Shown here piece after piece: positions 7,004 through 15,475 of a stretch of 36,462 nt of DNA (the first letter of the stretch is position 1; each line of letters opens with the position of its first letter). A program made the translations under genes and the position numbers. The stretch spans positions 1 to 36,462 of the forward strand of contig JAEDLK010000015.1 in assembly GCA_016295355.1 (NCBI GenBank), in the 5' to 3' direction. Origin of the DNA: Clostridiaceae bacterium (lineage in GTDB: Bacteria; Bacillota; Clostridia; Oscillospirales; Acutalibacteraceae). Below the pieces are notes generated by a model. The model was not told the origin of the DNA and made no database searches. It worked only from the letters and a program-made list of their open reading frames with translations.

Positions 7004-7927
7004 AACAGCCGTTTCCTCTTTTTCAAGACGGCTGTTTTTCTTTTTATCCTCCATATGGTCAGCTATCTCCGACACGGCAATCGACAAAAGTCCCAGCCCG
7101 GCACCCAAAACAAGGCTTAAAGAAACCGTATCCATGCCGAAAATGACCGAAAAGACGGTTGTAACAACAGCAGACATCGGCATGACAACCGCCACCGTCA
7201 CCGCATCCAAATGCTTTAAGCAGGTGGTTCTTAAACACCAGCAAAACACGCTGGAGAAAAGCATTTGGAACACCATACCGGCCAAAGCTCCGTAGTGTGG
7301 GGTAAAACTGAAATGATCAAAGAACAGCACATAAATAGAGGTTATAACAAAATTCTCAAAAAATTGTAAACACAGATACAGCGAGGTATCGAGTTTTTGA
7401 GCAAAGAAGGCTGTTCCGGCAATATTAAATCCATAAAAAATGCCGGCAACAGCGCACAAAATGACGCCCGTGTTCATACTGCCGCCCGAAAAACCGCCGC
7501 TGATAACAAACGAACTGACAAGACAGATAACGCAAGACAGAATCTTCATAAACGACGGCCGTTTAGCGGTTAATGCCCACAATAAAAACGGCACCACAAT
7601 GCAGGATAAATTCTCCAAAAAAGCATAGATCCCGGGTGTGGTTTGCTTTAGGGCAAACTTTTGGGCGATACAGGCAGCAGAATAAAAAAAGCCTGTCACA
7701 AGAGCCCATAAGTACTGTTTATTGAAGTGCTTCATTCTCGGAATAGCAATTACCCCCATGGCAACGGCCGCCACGGCGGTGTCAAACAAAGCCACAAAGC
7801 CCGGCTCGTAATAACGGTAAACAAAACCCTTTGTAAACAAAGGCGAGGCACCCCACACCAAGACGACAAATACCAATCCCAACAGATATTTACCCTTATT
7901 TGTTGTTTTTGCCAATGCCTGCCGCAT
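6989..7927 (-). CDS. EamA/DMT-family transporter (second copy)
   Basis: A 312-residue membrane transporter with ten hydrophobic segments. It carries the first-half signature VLVWGASPLFTKGF, and in the second half PMSAVVTTVFSVIFG, typical of EamA repeats. The C-terminal tail is highly charged. The start ATG at 7927 follows AGGGGCG. It is transcribed away from a LysR-type regulator only 112 bp upstream; this divergent layout usually means the regulator controls the transporter. Its 3' end overlaps birA tail to tail, and birA's terminator hairpin lies within this coding sequence. The substrate is unknown. Confidence 0.88.
   Translation of the reverse strand: MRQALAKTTNKGKYLLGLVFVVLVWGASPLFTKGFVYRYYEPGFVALFDTAVAAVAMGVIAIPRMKHFNKQYLWALVTGFFYSAACIAQKFALKQTTPGIYAFLENLSCIVVPFLLWALTAKRPSFMKILSCVICLVSSFVISGGFSGGSMNTGVILCAVAGIFYGFNIAGTAFFAQKLDTSLYLCLQFFENFVITSIYVLFFDHFSFTPHYGALAGMVFQMLFSSVFCWCLRTTCLKHLDAVTVAVVMPMSAVVTTVFSVIFGMDTVSLSLVLGAGLGLLSIAVSEIADHMEDKKKNSRLEKEETAVSENS
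7003..7042 (+). terminator. intrinsic terminator of birA, inside the transporter gene
   Basis: AAACAGCCGT (7003-7012) pairs with ACGGCTGTTT (7028-7037) and is followed by TTCTTTTT. The hairpin begins at the birA stop codon and is read as sense codons (near the C-terminal residues ETAVSENS) by the convergent gene. Confidence 0.75.
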
Positions 7928-7977
7928 ACAATCGCCCCTTATGTTAAAAAATCAACTCTTGTATAGTATCATATATC

Positions 7978-8006
7978 TTGACATATGCGAAGAACCGATT
8001 TATCAT
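7978..8006 (+). promoter_or_regulatory. promoter of the LysR-type regulator
   Basis: A perfect TTGACA (7978-7983) and TATCAT (8001-8006) are separated by 17 bp. The surrounding AT-rich sequence (ATATCTTGACATAT) is weakly palindromic and may hold the regulator's own site, which would also reach the divergent transporter promoter. Confidence 0.7.
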
Positions 8007-8039
8007 AGTGTTGTGAAAAAAATTCAAAGCGAGGTTGTT

Positions 8040-8894
8040 ATGGACGCCGAAGTTATTCGTATTTTACTGGAAGCCATCCGTGCAGGCAGTTTTTCCAAGG
8101 CCGCACAATCGCATTGTTACACTCCATCGGCCCTGTCCCATGCGGCCGATAAGCTGGAAAATGAATTGTCGATCACCCTCTTTAACCGCAACAGTAAAGG
8201 TATCTCGTTAACCGACGATGGGCAACAAATGCTACCGTATCTAATGGAATTTGTCGAAGCGCAAGCCAAAATGCGCCACGCCGCTTTGACCCTATCCGCG
8301 AAGAACGGAAACACGCTGAAAATCGGTTGCTATTCCAGCATTGCCAAATCCCTGCTGCCCCCGGTTCTTTCTAAACTGAATAAAGCCTTGCCGAACTTAA
8401 CCGTTTCGGTTGTGGTCGGAGATATTACCGAAAACCTCCTGTCGGTTGAAAAGGCCGATGTGGTTTTTGCCGAAAAATGCGCATTGCCAAACACCTTGTT
8501 TACGCCGTTATGCAAAGATCCGTATGTAGCCGTGGTGCGCCAAGAGGATTTTAGCAATAAGGCAACACTGACACGGGATGATTTTTTCAAAAAGCCGTTT
8601 ATCATGCCGAATGACTTGCTTGTGAGGAATTATTTTGACAGTCTGCCCATTACCGTCATACAGGTTTTCTCCGATGACAACGACTCGGTGATTTCAATGG
8701 TACGTCAAGGACTGGGCATCACGCTTTTGCCGAAACTGTCGGTCGTTGATCTGCCAAGCGAACTGAAAACCGTTCCGCTTGACACCCGTGTTGAACGAAC
8801 GCTGGGACTAATCTATCGTGCCGACAGTTCGGCGGATGCGGTTCATGCTTTATTATCTTACCTACCGGACTTTTCACAACTAACGGTGGATTAG
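8040..8894 (+). CDS. LysR-type transcriptional regulator
   Basis: A cytoplasmic DNA-binding regulator of 284 residues. The N-terminal winged helix-turn-helix covers about 3-60 (AGSFSKAAQ, then ALSHAADKLE and LFNRNSKGISLT). The C-terminal effector domain from about 88 has the LKIGCYSSIAKSLLP and GLGITLLPK elements of the LysR substrate-binding fold. The ATG at 8040 is chosen because GAGG lies 5 nt upstream and the family's helix-turn-helix then begins at the usual position; the reading frame stays open upstream to 7941 but crosses the promoter. The divergent EamA transporter is the most likely target. The ligand is unknown. Confidence 0.9.
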   Translation: MDAEVIRILLEAIRAGSFSKAAQSHCYTPSALSHAADKLENELSITLFNRNSKGISLTDDGQQMLPYLMEFVEAQAKMRHAALTLSAKNGNTLKIGCYSSIAKSLLPPVLSKLNKALPNLTVSVVVGDITENLLSVEKADVVFAEKCALPNTLFTPLCKDPYVAVVRQEDFSNKATLTRDDFFKKPFIMPNDLLVRNYFDSLPITVIQVFSDDNDSVISMVRQGLGITLLPKLSVVDLPSELKTVPLDTRVERTLGLIYRADSSADAVHALLSYLPDFSQLTVD

Positions 8895-8899
8895 CATTA

Positions 8900-8934
8900 A
8901 GGCTCATTGGATGTATCCGGCGAGCCTCTTTTTC
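8900..8934 (+). terminator. intrinsic terminator of the LysR gene
   Basis: AGGCTC (8900-8905) pairs with GAGCCT (8922-8927) around a partly paired interior, and CTTTTTC follows. It lies six bases after the stop codon. Confidence 0.7.
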
Positions 8935-8960
8935 GCCCTGTTCGGTCATACTGAAGTGGC

Positions 8961-8997
8961 GAAAAAAAGCAGTTGCTGCCGTTTGGCAACAACTGCT
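8961..8997 (-). terminator. intrinsic terminator of the 9037-9576 lipoprotein gene
   Basis: A 13-bp nearly perfect stem with one mismatch (8968-8980 with 8985-8997, loop GTTT) is followed on the minus strand by seven T. It lies 40 bp after the lipoprotein stop codon. Confidence 0.85.
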
Positions 8998-9036
8998 GAC
9001 TGTACAAACTATGTAACAAATTCTTAGAAACCGTTC

Positions 9037-9576
9037 TTACTGCTCTTCGGAAGACTTTACAATAGCAGAACCGTTTTCATCAAGCTGGAAGTGCATCTTC
9101 ATGGTGCCGGACGCTTCTTCAACATTAAAGACGGCTTCGGGAGCGGGAATATCCCCGGCGTTATAACCGCTTGCCGGACGAGCCTGCTTGCTACTGACAA
9201 CATCGATGGTCTTGGAGGCATTACCCTGTGCATCCAACTGCAATTCGACCGTGTGAGTACCAAATGAGCCCAAATCAACTTCGGCCTTAACTACGCAATC
9301 GGTAAAGTCAATTATATTAGCAGTGGCGTTTTTAGCCGTGACGGTTACAGAACACTCAGCCCAACGCCAAGTGCCGCCGAAATACTTTTCCTGATTGCCG
9401 TCATAAGCTGAAGTGCGTTGTGTAACACCGGAAGGAGTTCCCTCCAATAAAATATAGCTGCCATAGTTTAACTTCGTGAGTTGCTTCTCACGCACAATCT
9501 CTTTAACACTTGAATTACATCCGGCAACGGCAAACAGCATTGCCACAACCATGAGCAAAGCCAAGACTTTTTTCAT
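9037..9576 (-). CDS. lipoprotein of unknown function
   Basis: A 179-residue exported lipoprotein. The signal peptide ends in a good lipobox, VAGC, with Cys20 as the lipidated residue. The mature domain has no cysteine besides Cys20, Cys75 and Cys93, and it alternates hydrophobic and polar residues as in a beta-sandwich (for example VELQLDAQGNASKTIDVV). I recognise no enzyme motif. It has its own promoter and terminator and follows a class B sortase gene on the same strand, but it lacks a sorting signal, so it is held by its lipid. It may be an accessory of the envelope genes upstream. Confidence 0.8.
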   Translation of the reverse strand: MKKVLALLMVVAMLFAVAGCNSSVKEIVREKQLTKLNYGSYILLEGTPSGVTQRTSAYDGNQEKYFGGTWRWAECSVTVTAKNATANIIDFTDCVVKAEVDLGSFGTHTVELQLDAQGNASKTIDVVSSKQARPASGYNAGDIPAPEAVFNVEEASGTMKMHFQLDENGSAIVKSSEEQ

Positions 9577-9608
9577 CGAAAATCAACCTCCAAAATTTTT
9601 TCACCAAC

Positions 9609-9637
9609 AGTATAGCACAGTTTTTTGGAATACTCAA
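9609..9637 (-). promoter_or_regulatory. promoter of the 9037-9576 lipoprotein gene
   Basis: TTGAGT (9632-9637) and TATACT (9609-9614) on the minus strand are separated by 17 bp, about 30 nt upstream of the start codon. Confidence 0.65.
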
Positions 9638-9695
9638 TCATTTTTTTAACAAAATATAAATTTTTTTATTAAATCCGCCTGATGACAGAAAACAG

Positions 9696-10514
9696 CTAAA
9701 AAAGCGGCGTTAACTTGCCAACCACCAAAAACCGCGCATCGTCATGACTGTACGCACAGGTTGACAATGTTACCAGTCGATCGGTTTCGCTAACCTGTAC
9801 ATTGGAGCGAAAGGCTGATTTAGAAAACAAATAACTGACAAGAGAAAGCATTTCATTATCGTTAAAGGCGACAACATAAGCTCTGTCATCGGCGGTCGTT
9901 TCAAAGCCGGAAAACACATCAATTCGATAATTGCCCTTAGGCGTGTACAAATAAAAACACGGATAGGCATCATAATAGGCCTGATTACGATACCGAAGCA
10001 GTGTGGCAAACATCGTGCCATTCTTCATGCTGTGGCCGTAAATGAGTGTATTTCGACTGGAAAAATCATCGTTACACAGATAATCCAAGAATAAAGAGCC
10101 GTTGATATTCTCCTTGCCGGAAATCAAATGATTCAAATAATACTCATTGTTGTCGGTCTGCATAAGCGGGTAATTGATGACGCCGTTTTCGCTGAACAAC
10201 CACCCTACCGCTTCGCTGTTTTGCGCCTTCAAAGCCTCAAAATCCACCGACTTTGGAATCGGTGCATGAGAATAACCGGTCGGTTCCCTTTTCTCATCCT
10301 CCTGACTCTGCGATTCGCTTTCCTCGGTCGAAGGCCCATAGGAGACCACCTCGTCGGCCACTTGTGAAACAATTCCTTCGCTTTTGCTTTTCTGTCCGTA
10401 GTATCCTACCAACTGATACGCACAGAATCCAAGCACCGCTATGCACACAAGCAGCAGCAAATCATACACAAGGCGCTTGTTCTTCTTTTTGACATTCCGT
10501 TTTTTATCTGTCAT
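9696..10514 (-). CDS. srtB: class B sortase (second copy)
   Basis: A second membrane-anchored sortase of 272 residues. There is a basic cytoplasmic N-terminus, a membrane helix at about 16-38, and a Ser/Glu-rich stalk at about 45-80. The catalytic domain has His161 (YGHS), Cys253 (TLSTC) and Arg261 (DDARFLV). The class B architecture matches the copy at 4242-4997, but overall similarity is modest, so they probably serve different substrates. No sorting-signal protein lies next to it. It is the last gene of a minus-strand run after topoisomerase III and the GNAT-like gene (16-bp gap). The window holds two candidate clients, the SPVTG protein and the APITGD protein at 28011-28895. Confidence 0.9.
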   Translation of the reverse strand: MTDKKRNVKKKNKRLVYDLLLLVCIAVLGFCAYQLVGYYGQKSKSEGIVSQVADEVVSYGPSTEESESQSQEDEKREPTGYSHAPIPKSVDFEALKAQNSEAVGWLFSENGVINYPLMQTDNNEYYLNHLISGKENINGSLFLDYLCNDDFSSRNTLIYGHSMKNGTMFATLLRYRNQAYYDAYPCFYLYTPKGNYRIDVFSGFETTADDRAYVVAFNDNEMLSLVSYLFSKSAFRSNVQVSETDRLVTLSTCAYSHDDARFLVVGKLTPLF

Positions 10515-10530
10515 ACCGACCTCTCACATC

Positions 10531-11688
10531 TCATTCTAGATTTTTCAGATAACAACGACGGCGTTTATGCTGCCGTTTTTCAAAATGCTTCCACTGAGAC
10601 AAAACCTTGCTGTTGGTTTCAAGCATCGGTCCTGTTTCGGCATAGCGAATATTGTGCTTAATGCCGCTTTGAATCAAATGATCCAACAGCACGGCGTTTA
10701 CACCGGTGCTTTGCAAATCCGGCCGAACGGCAATCAGCAGCATATCCACGGTATCATTGATGTAGAATGACTTAAGTACCCCGAGAAAACCAAACGGGAA
10801 CAATCGTCCGTGACTCTTTTTTATGGCCTTTTCCACCGATGGCGCACTGACACCGAAGGCCACCATGTTGTCTTGGTCATCCAACAAAAGAGCGGCAAAA
10901 TCGGGCTGAACCAGCGGAGCAAACTTATGGGCATACTTTTCAATCTGTCGTTCGCTCAATTCCACCACACCGTATAACGGCGCATAGCACTCGTTTACCA
11001 GTTGGAACACCTGACGAATATACGGAACATAATCCCGACGATGTTTGAGCTTTGCAAAATGAAAATGATAGCGACTGTTCACCCGTTCGGCCAGCCTATG
11101 AAACCGCTCAACCTGCGGGTCGCCCTCGGCCGGCGCCTTAATGCGATATTCCATCCAGTCGGTATCCTTTTCGTAACCGAGAGCTGCCAAATGATCGTTG
11201 TAATACGGCGGATTATAATAGGTAAAGAAGAGGCCGGGCTCCTCAAAGCCCTCCACCAGCATACCTTCCCGATCCATATCACAAAAGCCCAACGGTCCGT
11301 GCACCTGCGTGCAACCCTTTTCACGAGCCCAATCCTCGACAGCACCAAACAAGGCTGCCGACACCGCACGGTCGTCTATAAAGTCCACCTGGGTAAAACG
11401 CATCCGCTGGGTGCCCCATTTTTCATTGGCACGATGGCTCAAAATAGCCCCGATGCGCCCCACGATTTTGCCTTCCTGGTACGCCAAAAAGCATTTGGCC
11501 TCACAATACTCAAATGCCGGATTCTTCTTTTTATCCCAATCCGCCAAATCATCGCCGTAAAAAGCCGGAACAAAATAAGGATTGTCACGGTACAGACGAT
11601 TGGGATAATCCACAAAGCGACGCAGTTCCTTCTTGGTTGTAACCTCTTTGACGGTAATGGCGGGAGTTGTTTTTTCAACCGTTAACAT
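10531..11688 (-). CDS. GNAT-like acetyltransferase family protein
   Basis: A 385-residue cytoplasmic protein resembling the large, poorly characterised GNAT-fold family that includes Escherichia coli YghO. Visible elements are an N-terminal GNAT-like half with ECEAKCF-type strands and EGKIVGRIGAIL (acetyl-CoA-site beta strand and turn), VHGPLGFCDMDREGML, and a C-terminal half ending in a basic stretch (KRQHKRRRC). The start at 11688 follows AGGAGA; an in-frame upstream start at 11730 would lie just 7 bp from the topB stop and lacks a better site. It lies between topB and srtB. The acetyl acceptor is unknown and activity is inferred from fold only. Confidence 0.75.
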   Translation of the reverse strand: MLTVEKTTPAITVKEVTTKKELRRFVDYPNRLYRDNPYFVPAFYGDDLADWDKKKNPAFEYCEAKCFLAYQEGKIVGRIGAILSHRANEKWGTQRMRFTQVDFIDDRAVSAALFGAVEDWAREKGCTQVHGPLGFCDMDREGMLVEGFEEPGLFFTYYNPPYYNDHLAALGYEKDTDWMEYRIKAPAEGDPQVERFHRLAERVNSRYHFHFAKLKHRRDYVPYIRQVFQLVNECYAPLYGVVELSERQIEKYAHKFAPLVQPDFAALLLDDQDNMVAFGVSAPSVEKAIKKSHGRLFPFGFLGVLKSFYINDTVDMLLIAVRPDLQSTGVNAVLLDHLIQSGIKHNIRYAETGPMLETNSKVLSQWKHFEKRQHKRRRCYLKNLE

Positions 11689-11736
11689 ACAGCCATCTCC
11701 TAAAAAACATTCTTGCGATTGTTCGCACAAGGGTCT

Positions 11737-13863
11737 TTATGCCCCGGAAAGCGTTGAAGATTGCGGCGTTTGGAAATCAAATACCGCCCGTCCCTGTTGT
11801 AAACATAAGCGGGCCTTAAAGGGCTTACCGTTCTTGGATATAAAGCCCTGTATTTCGGCCGTTTTTCCACTGCTTAACAGCAGGCGGACGTTTGCCAGCG
11901 AGATAACACGTCCGCAAATCGAAGCGGAAACAGAAAAATGACAGCCATCCTTATATCCGGTACACCGATAGCCGTATTTGCTTCTGACAACCGATTGACC
12001 GCACAGCGGACAAACACCGGCCTCATCCCCGAAAAAGCCCATATCGGTATCGGTTTCGGGCGGCTCCTCTTTGGGCTTAAATACTTCGGCGATTTCCGTC
12101 TCGGCCAGTGCAATGCAGTCCTGCACACCAATCTCGCCGCGGTAGACCTTTTTTAAGGACTGACCCAATTTGCTGGTCTGGTATTTATCCATCGAGATAC
12201 CCATACGAATCAACGATTCAATTAGATACTCCCCATCCGGCAAAATGGTGTAAACATCCTTATTTAAGGCAATGTAATGACTGTGGATAGCATTCTCAAT
12301 GATGCCGGTTCTTGTAGCCTCGGTTCCCAGCTCCAGCCCCTCAAACATGGCTCGGTATTCTTCGGTGTCGTCTTCGTTTTCGGCGGCGGATTTTTCCTGC
12401 CTAAACGGATTCTTCAAATAATTATTCAGCGTTTCAATGGTGTAATGCTTGGGCGGAGATGTTTCTTTTTCTTTGGGAGCGAAGGCCGTGTTGATAACCT
12501 GCCCCTTCATGAGCGGCGGCAACAGCTTATTCTTGGTTGCCGTATCATCAAACCGTGTCCAACCGGCCTGCAAAATCACGGTTCCTTTAAGAGTAAAGCT
12601 CTCCAGATCGCCCACCGACACCGTGATTTCGGTTTTCTGCGCCACGCAGGGTTCACTGCAAAAGACGGCCGCAAAACGGCGTACCACCGTTTGATACACC
12701 TTGAACTCTTCCTCGCTTAAGTGCTCTTTTTTCGGAATCTTATAGGTCGGTGTTAAGGCCGAGTGTGACTCAATTTTGCTGTCATCGAAAATGGTTTTAT
12801 CTTCCTTCATGGTCACCGGGTAACCAATGGAGGCGAAGTTTTCAATAATCTTGGCAATCTTTTCTTTTTCGGCGGTCGCCAAGTATTCCGAGTTGGTTCT
12901 CGGATAGGTCAAAAAGCCTTTTTCGTACAACCCCTGTACCAACTGCAGACTATCCTCCATGGACATTTTATACTTCTTACCCAAGACATTCTGTAGTTTT
13001 GACAAAGAATACAGTTTACCGGGCTTGAGGGTATCCTTCTTATTTTTAACAGCCGTTACGACTGCCCCGGTTTCATTATACTTTCGGCACAGCTCCTCAG
13101 CCTTTTTCTTTTCTTCCTTTTTGAACCGCTTTTTGCTGACCAACTCAATTTCATGACCATCGGTCTCTTCCTTGCTGACCATCGCAAAGTAGGTGTCGGG
13201 CACGAAATGCCTAATGGCCATATCTCGATCGTAAATAGCCTTGACAATCGGAACAATCACTCGACCGACCCGTAACAGCGTACCGGTCTTCAGGGTGGCA
13301 TACCGCGTCAAATTAACCCCATACAGCCAGTCGATATAAGTACGGGCAAAGCCCTCGTCGGCCAGTCGGTCATAAGATGCCGCTTCCTTTAATTCCTTTA
13401 AGGCCTGTGCCACCGTCTGCGGTGTTTGATCCGGCAGCCACAGTCTGTAAAGCCGCTTTTTGCTTTGCAAAGCGTGCTTTATGCAAAGCCGAATGATGAT
13501 TTCGCCCTCTCGGTCGGCATCTCCTGCGTTGATCACGCCCTCTACATCCGGCCGATTACACAAAGCGGTGATGATTTCCATCTGCTTTTTTACACCGGCA
13601 TCCACTTGTCCGGTTTTCTTATCACTGCGCATCTTAAACCGAAATTCATTCGGAAAACACGGAATGTTTTCAAGTGACCAACGCCCGGAAGCCGTGGGTC
13701 CCGTATAATCTTCTATGTCGCACAGCGAGTACAAATGACCGAAGGCCCAGGTAACCAAATAGCCGTTTCCCTCGAAATAGCCGTCGCAACGCTTCATGGT
13801 ACCGATACCGGCCACAATATTACGAGCCAAGCTCGGCTTTTCGGCAATAATGAGTTGCTGCAC
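11737..13863 (-). CDS. topB: DNA topoisomerase III (type IA)
   Basis: Relaxes and decatenates DNA by cutting one strand through a covalent tyrosine link. It has 708 residues. The Toprim domain begins IIAEKPSLAR (Glu8 is the first acidic residue) and contains DADREGE (115-121). The active-site tyrosine is Tyr320 in GFLTYPRTNSEYL, and TEATRTGII belongs to the decatenation-type core. The C-terminus has a Cys4 zinc element (CPLCGQ, then two more cysteines) and a topoisomerase C-terminal repeat. Translation starts at a GTG (13863) with GGGGAG six bases upstream. It leads a minus-strand run topB, GNAT-like, srtB. Confidence 0.95.
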   Translation of the reverse strand: MQQLIIAEKPSLARNIVAGIGTMKRCDGYFEGNGYLVTWAFGHLYSLCDIEDYTGPTASGRWSLENIPCFPNEFRFKMRSDKKTGQVDAGVKKQMEIITALCNRPDVEGVINAGDADREGEIIIRLCIKHALQSKKRLYRLWLPDQTPQTVAQALKELKEAASYDRLADEGFARTYIDWLYGVNLTRYATLKTGTLLRVGRVIVPIVKAIYDRDMAIRHFVPDTYFAMVSKEETDGHEIELVSKKRFKKEEKKKAEELCRKYNETGAVVTAVKNKKDTLKPGKLYSLSKLQNVLGKKYKMSMEDSLQLVQGLYEKGFLTYPRTNSEYLATAEKEKIAKIIENFASIGYPVTMKEDKTIFDDSKIESHSALTPTYKIPKKEHLSEEEFKVYQTVVRRFAAVFCSEPCVAQKTEITVSVGDLESFTLKGTVILQAGWTRFDDTATKNKLLPPLMKGQVINTAFAPKEKETSPPKHYTIETLNNYLKNPFRQEKSAAENEDDTEEYRAMFEGLELGTEATRTGIIENAIHSHYIALNKDVYTILPDGEYLIESLIRMGISMDKYQTSKLGQSLKKVYRGEIGVQDCIALAETEIAEVFKPKEEPPETDTDMGFFGDEAGVCPLCGQSVVRSKYGYRCTGYKDGCHFSVSASICGRVISLANVRLLLSSGKTAEIQGFISKNGKPFKARLCLQQGRAVFDFQTPQSSTLSGA

Positions 13864-13903
13864 CCGGCTCTCCCCTTTCTGTGTACACGCTGTATGATGA
13901 TCA

Positions 13904-13933
13904 ATTATACCACAAAGGGTCTTTATCTGTAAA
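13904..13933 (-). promoter_or_regulatory. promoter of topB
   Basis: TTTACA (13928-13933) and a perfect TATAAT (13904-13909) are separated by 18 bp on the minus strand, with a TGG extension before the -10. Confidence 0.65.
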
Positions 13934-13983
13934 GAGAGAATCGTCGATTCGCACCAAATGGTTCTCTGTTTTGGTTGTCATTG

Positions 13984-15273
13984 TTAAACCTCTGCTTTTT
14001 GTTTACCTTTTTGTCGACTCTTAAGGCGATACAATTCCTCGGTAGCCAAGCGTGTTTTGGCCACAACATCACCCTTGGCATTCGGAAAACAATAATACAG
14101 CGCCCGACTGTTGCCGATACAAATCACATCGGCGATTTCATACCAAAAATAGTCGGCATACAGACTATAGGAGTTCTGCGGCGGTTGATGATACGACAGT
14201 TTTCCGTCGCATCCATCCAAGGTAAAGCCATCAACCCCATGTTGCAGTCGGCCGGTTCCCACACGATAGATCTTTTTTGTATCAACCATCATCATGATAT
14301 CAACCGGGACATCCAAACCGTAGGAGTCATCCTCTAACTCCTTACGAACGCAATCCCGCTCCCAGGCATACCAATCGGGAATATGCGTAAAGGCACTGTC
14401 GCCGTCTAATGCCTGCAAATAGCCCAATTCGGTCAACTCATACGCCTTACCGCACTGTTGGCAGGTCAAGGTTATGCCCTTGCCTACCATTTGTCCCTCT
14501 GTCCCGCAATGCGGACACTTATACAACACCCGATTCAGGCCATCGGCTCTGAACGGCTCGGTAATACGGACATGGTTTTGCTGTTGGGTACGGAAATGGT
14601 CAAAGCTAAACTGCTGTCGCAAAATTTCATTCAGTTCTTCGCCCGATTTGTTCATCAAATCCTCCGGCGAAAGCAAATACTCCATTTCGGCCGTCACCTT
14701 AGTGTGACGCAGTTGCAGATTGTTATACAACGGATCCCGTAAAAAAGCACCGTTTGTGCGAATCATCACCACCGGCACGCCCAACAGCTTTAAGCATTTG
14801 CCAAGGCTGTCCGGCAACGGTGTGGCCGTCCCGTCAAAGCTGTAGCTGGCCTCGGGGTACATCAAAACCGAGCTTTTCAAGGTCTGCAAAGCATATAGCA
14901 TATCCCGAACCAATCCCACATCACTGATGAATTTTTTGGTCGGAATACAGCCAAGCTGTCGCATGAACCATTCTTTCCCCACAAACCCGTCCGAGGTACA
15001 AACAATATTCAAGGGTCTGGGATAAAACAACGACACTGCGATCTTCAAATCAATAAAGCTGGAATGATTCATCAGCAAAAGGCACGGCTCATGGCTCGAC
15101 AGGCGTTCCATGCCTATCTTTCGACACTCAAAGGCGGTCGCTTTCAAATCTTTTGAAGACGCAACCTTTAAAAGCGTACGAAAAAAAAGATTCGGCCGTT
15201 TCGGTAACCGATGTTTCCCATGCGGCAACGCCATGACTTCTTCATAGCTTTTGTCCTGCGTTTTGATTTTCAA
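13984..15273 (-). CDS. PlsC-like 1-acyl-glycerol-3-phosphate acyltransferase with zinc ribbon
   Basis: A membrane-associated acyltransferase probably acting on lysophospholipid or a related acceptor. It has 429 residues from a TTG at 15273, chosen because GAGGGGG lies 6-7 bases upstream; the reading frame is open far upstream but there it is the antisense-frame shadow of sigE. The acyltransferase motifs are NHSSFID (NHx4D at 69-75) and MYPEASYSFDG (block III-like PEG variant). An unusual addition is a Cys4 zinc ribbon (C253, C256, C271, C274), followed by a C-terminal domain of about 150 residues with no match I know. That makes it longer than ordinary PlsC (about 240 residues). It lies downstream of sigE, separated by a terminator. 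Confidence 0.8.
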   Translation of the reverse strand: MKIKTQDKSYEEVMALPHGKHRLPKRPNLFFRTLLKVASSKDLKATAFECRKIGMERLSSHEPCLLLMNHSSFIDLKIAVSLFYPRPLNIVCTSDGFVGKEWFMRQLGCIPTKKFISDVGLVRDMLYALQTLKSSVLMYPEASYSFDGTATPLPDSLGKCLKLLGVPVVMIRTNGAFLRDPLYNNLQLRHTKVTAEMEYLLSPEDLMNKSGEELNEILRQQFSFDHFRTQQQNHVRITEPFRADGLNRVLYKCPHCGTEGQMVGKGITLTCQQCGKAYELTELGYLQALDGDSAFTHIPDWYAWERDCVRKELEDDSYGLDVPVDIMMMVDTKKIYRVGTGRLQHGVDGFTLDGCDGKLSYHQPPQNSYSLYADYFWYEIADVICIGNSRALYYCFPNAKGDVVAKTRLATEELYRLKSRQKGKQKAEV

Positions 15274-15360
15274 AGGAATCCCCCTCTGATGTGTATCTTG
15301 ACGGTTATTTTCTTTTATTTTGTCATGTTTGAAGGAAAAAGTCAATGGTTTGTTTTTCCG

Positions 15361-15408
15361 AAAAAAATCAGCAAACAGCCAAGATGTATGACCCTTGCCT
15401 GTTTGCTG
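15361..15408 (-). terminator. intrinsic terminator of spoIIGA-sigE
   Basis: CAGCAAACAG and its complement (15369-15408) form a 10-bp outer stem with further inner pairing (CAAGG/CTTGG-like). On the minus strand ATTTTTTT follows. Confidence 0.9.
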
Positions 15409-15475
15409 ATATATTGATCGACTTGATCGTTTATTTTGCACCGAATTTTTTATGCTTACGACCATACACGGCGGT

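Noticed and set aside
7941..8039. Upstream extension of the LysR reading frame
   Set aside because: It spans the TTGACA-17-TATCAT promoter, so it cannot be translated from that transcript; the helix-turn-helix starts properly from 8040.
11002..11685. Plus-strand frame of 227 codons
   Set aside because: Entirely antisense to the GNAT-like gene, which has clear protein motifs; a shadow frame.
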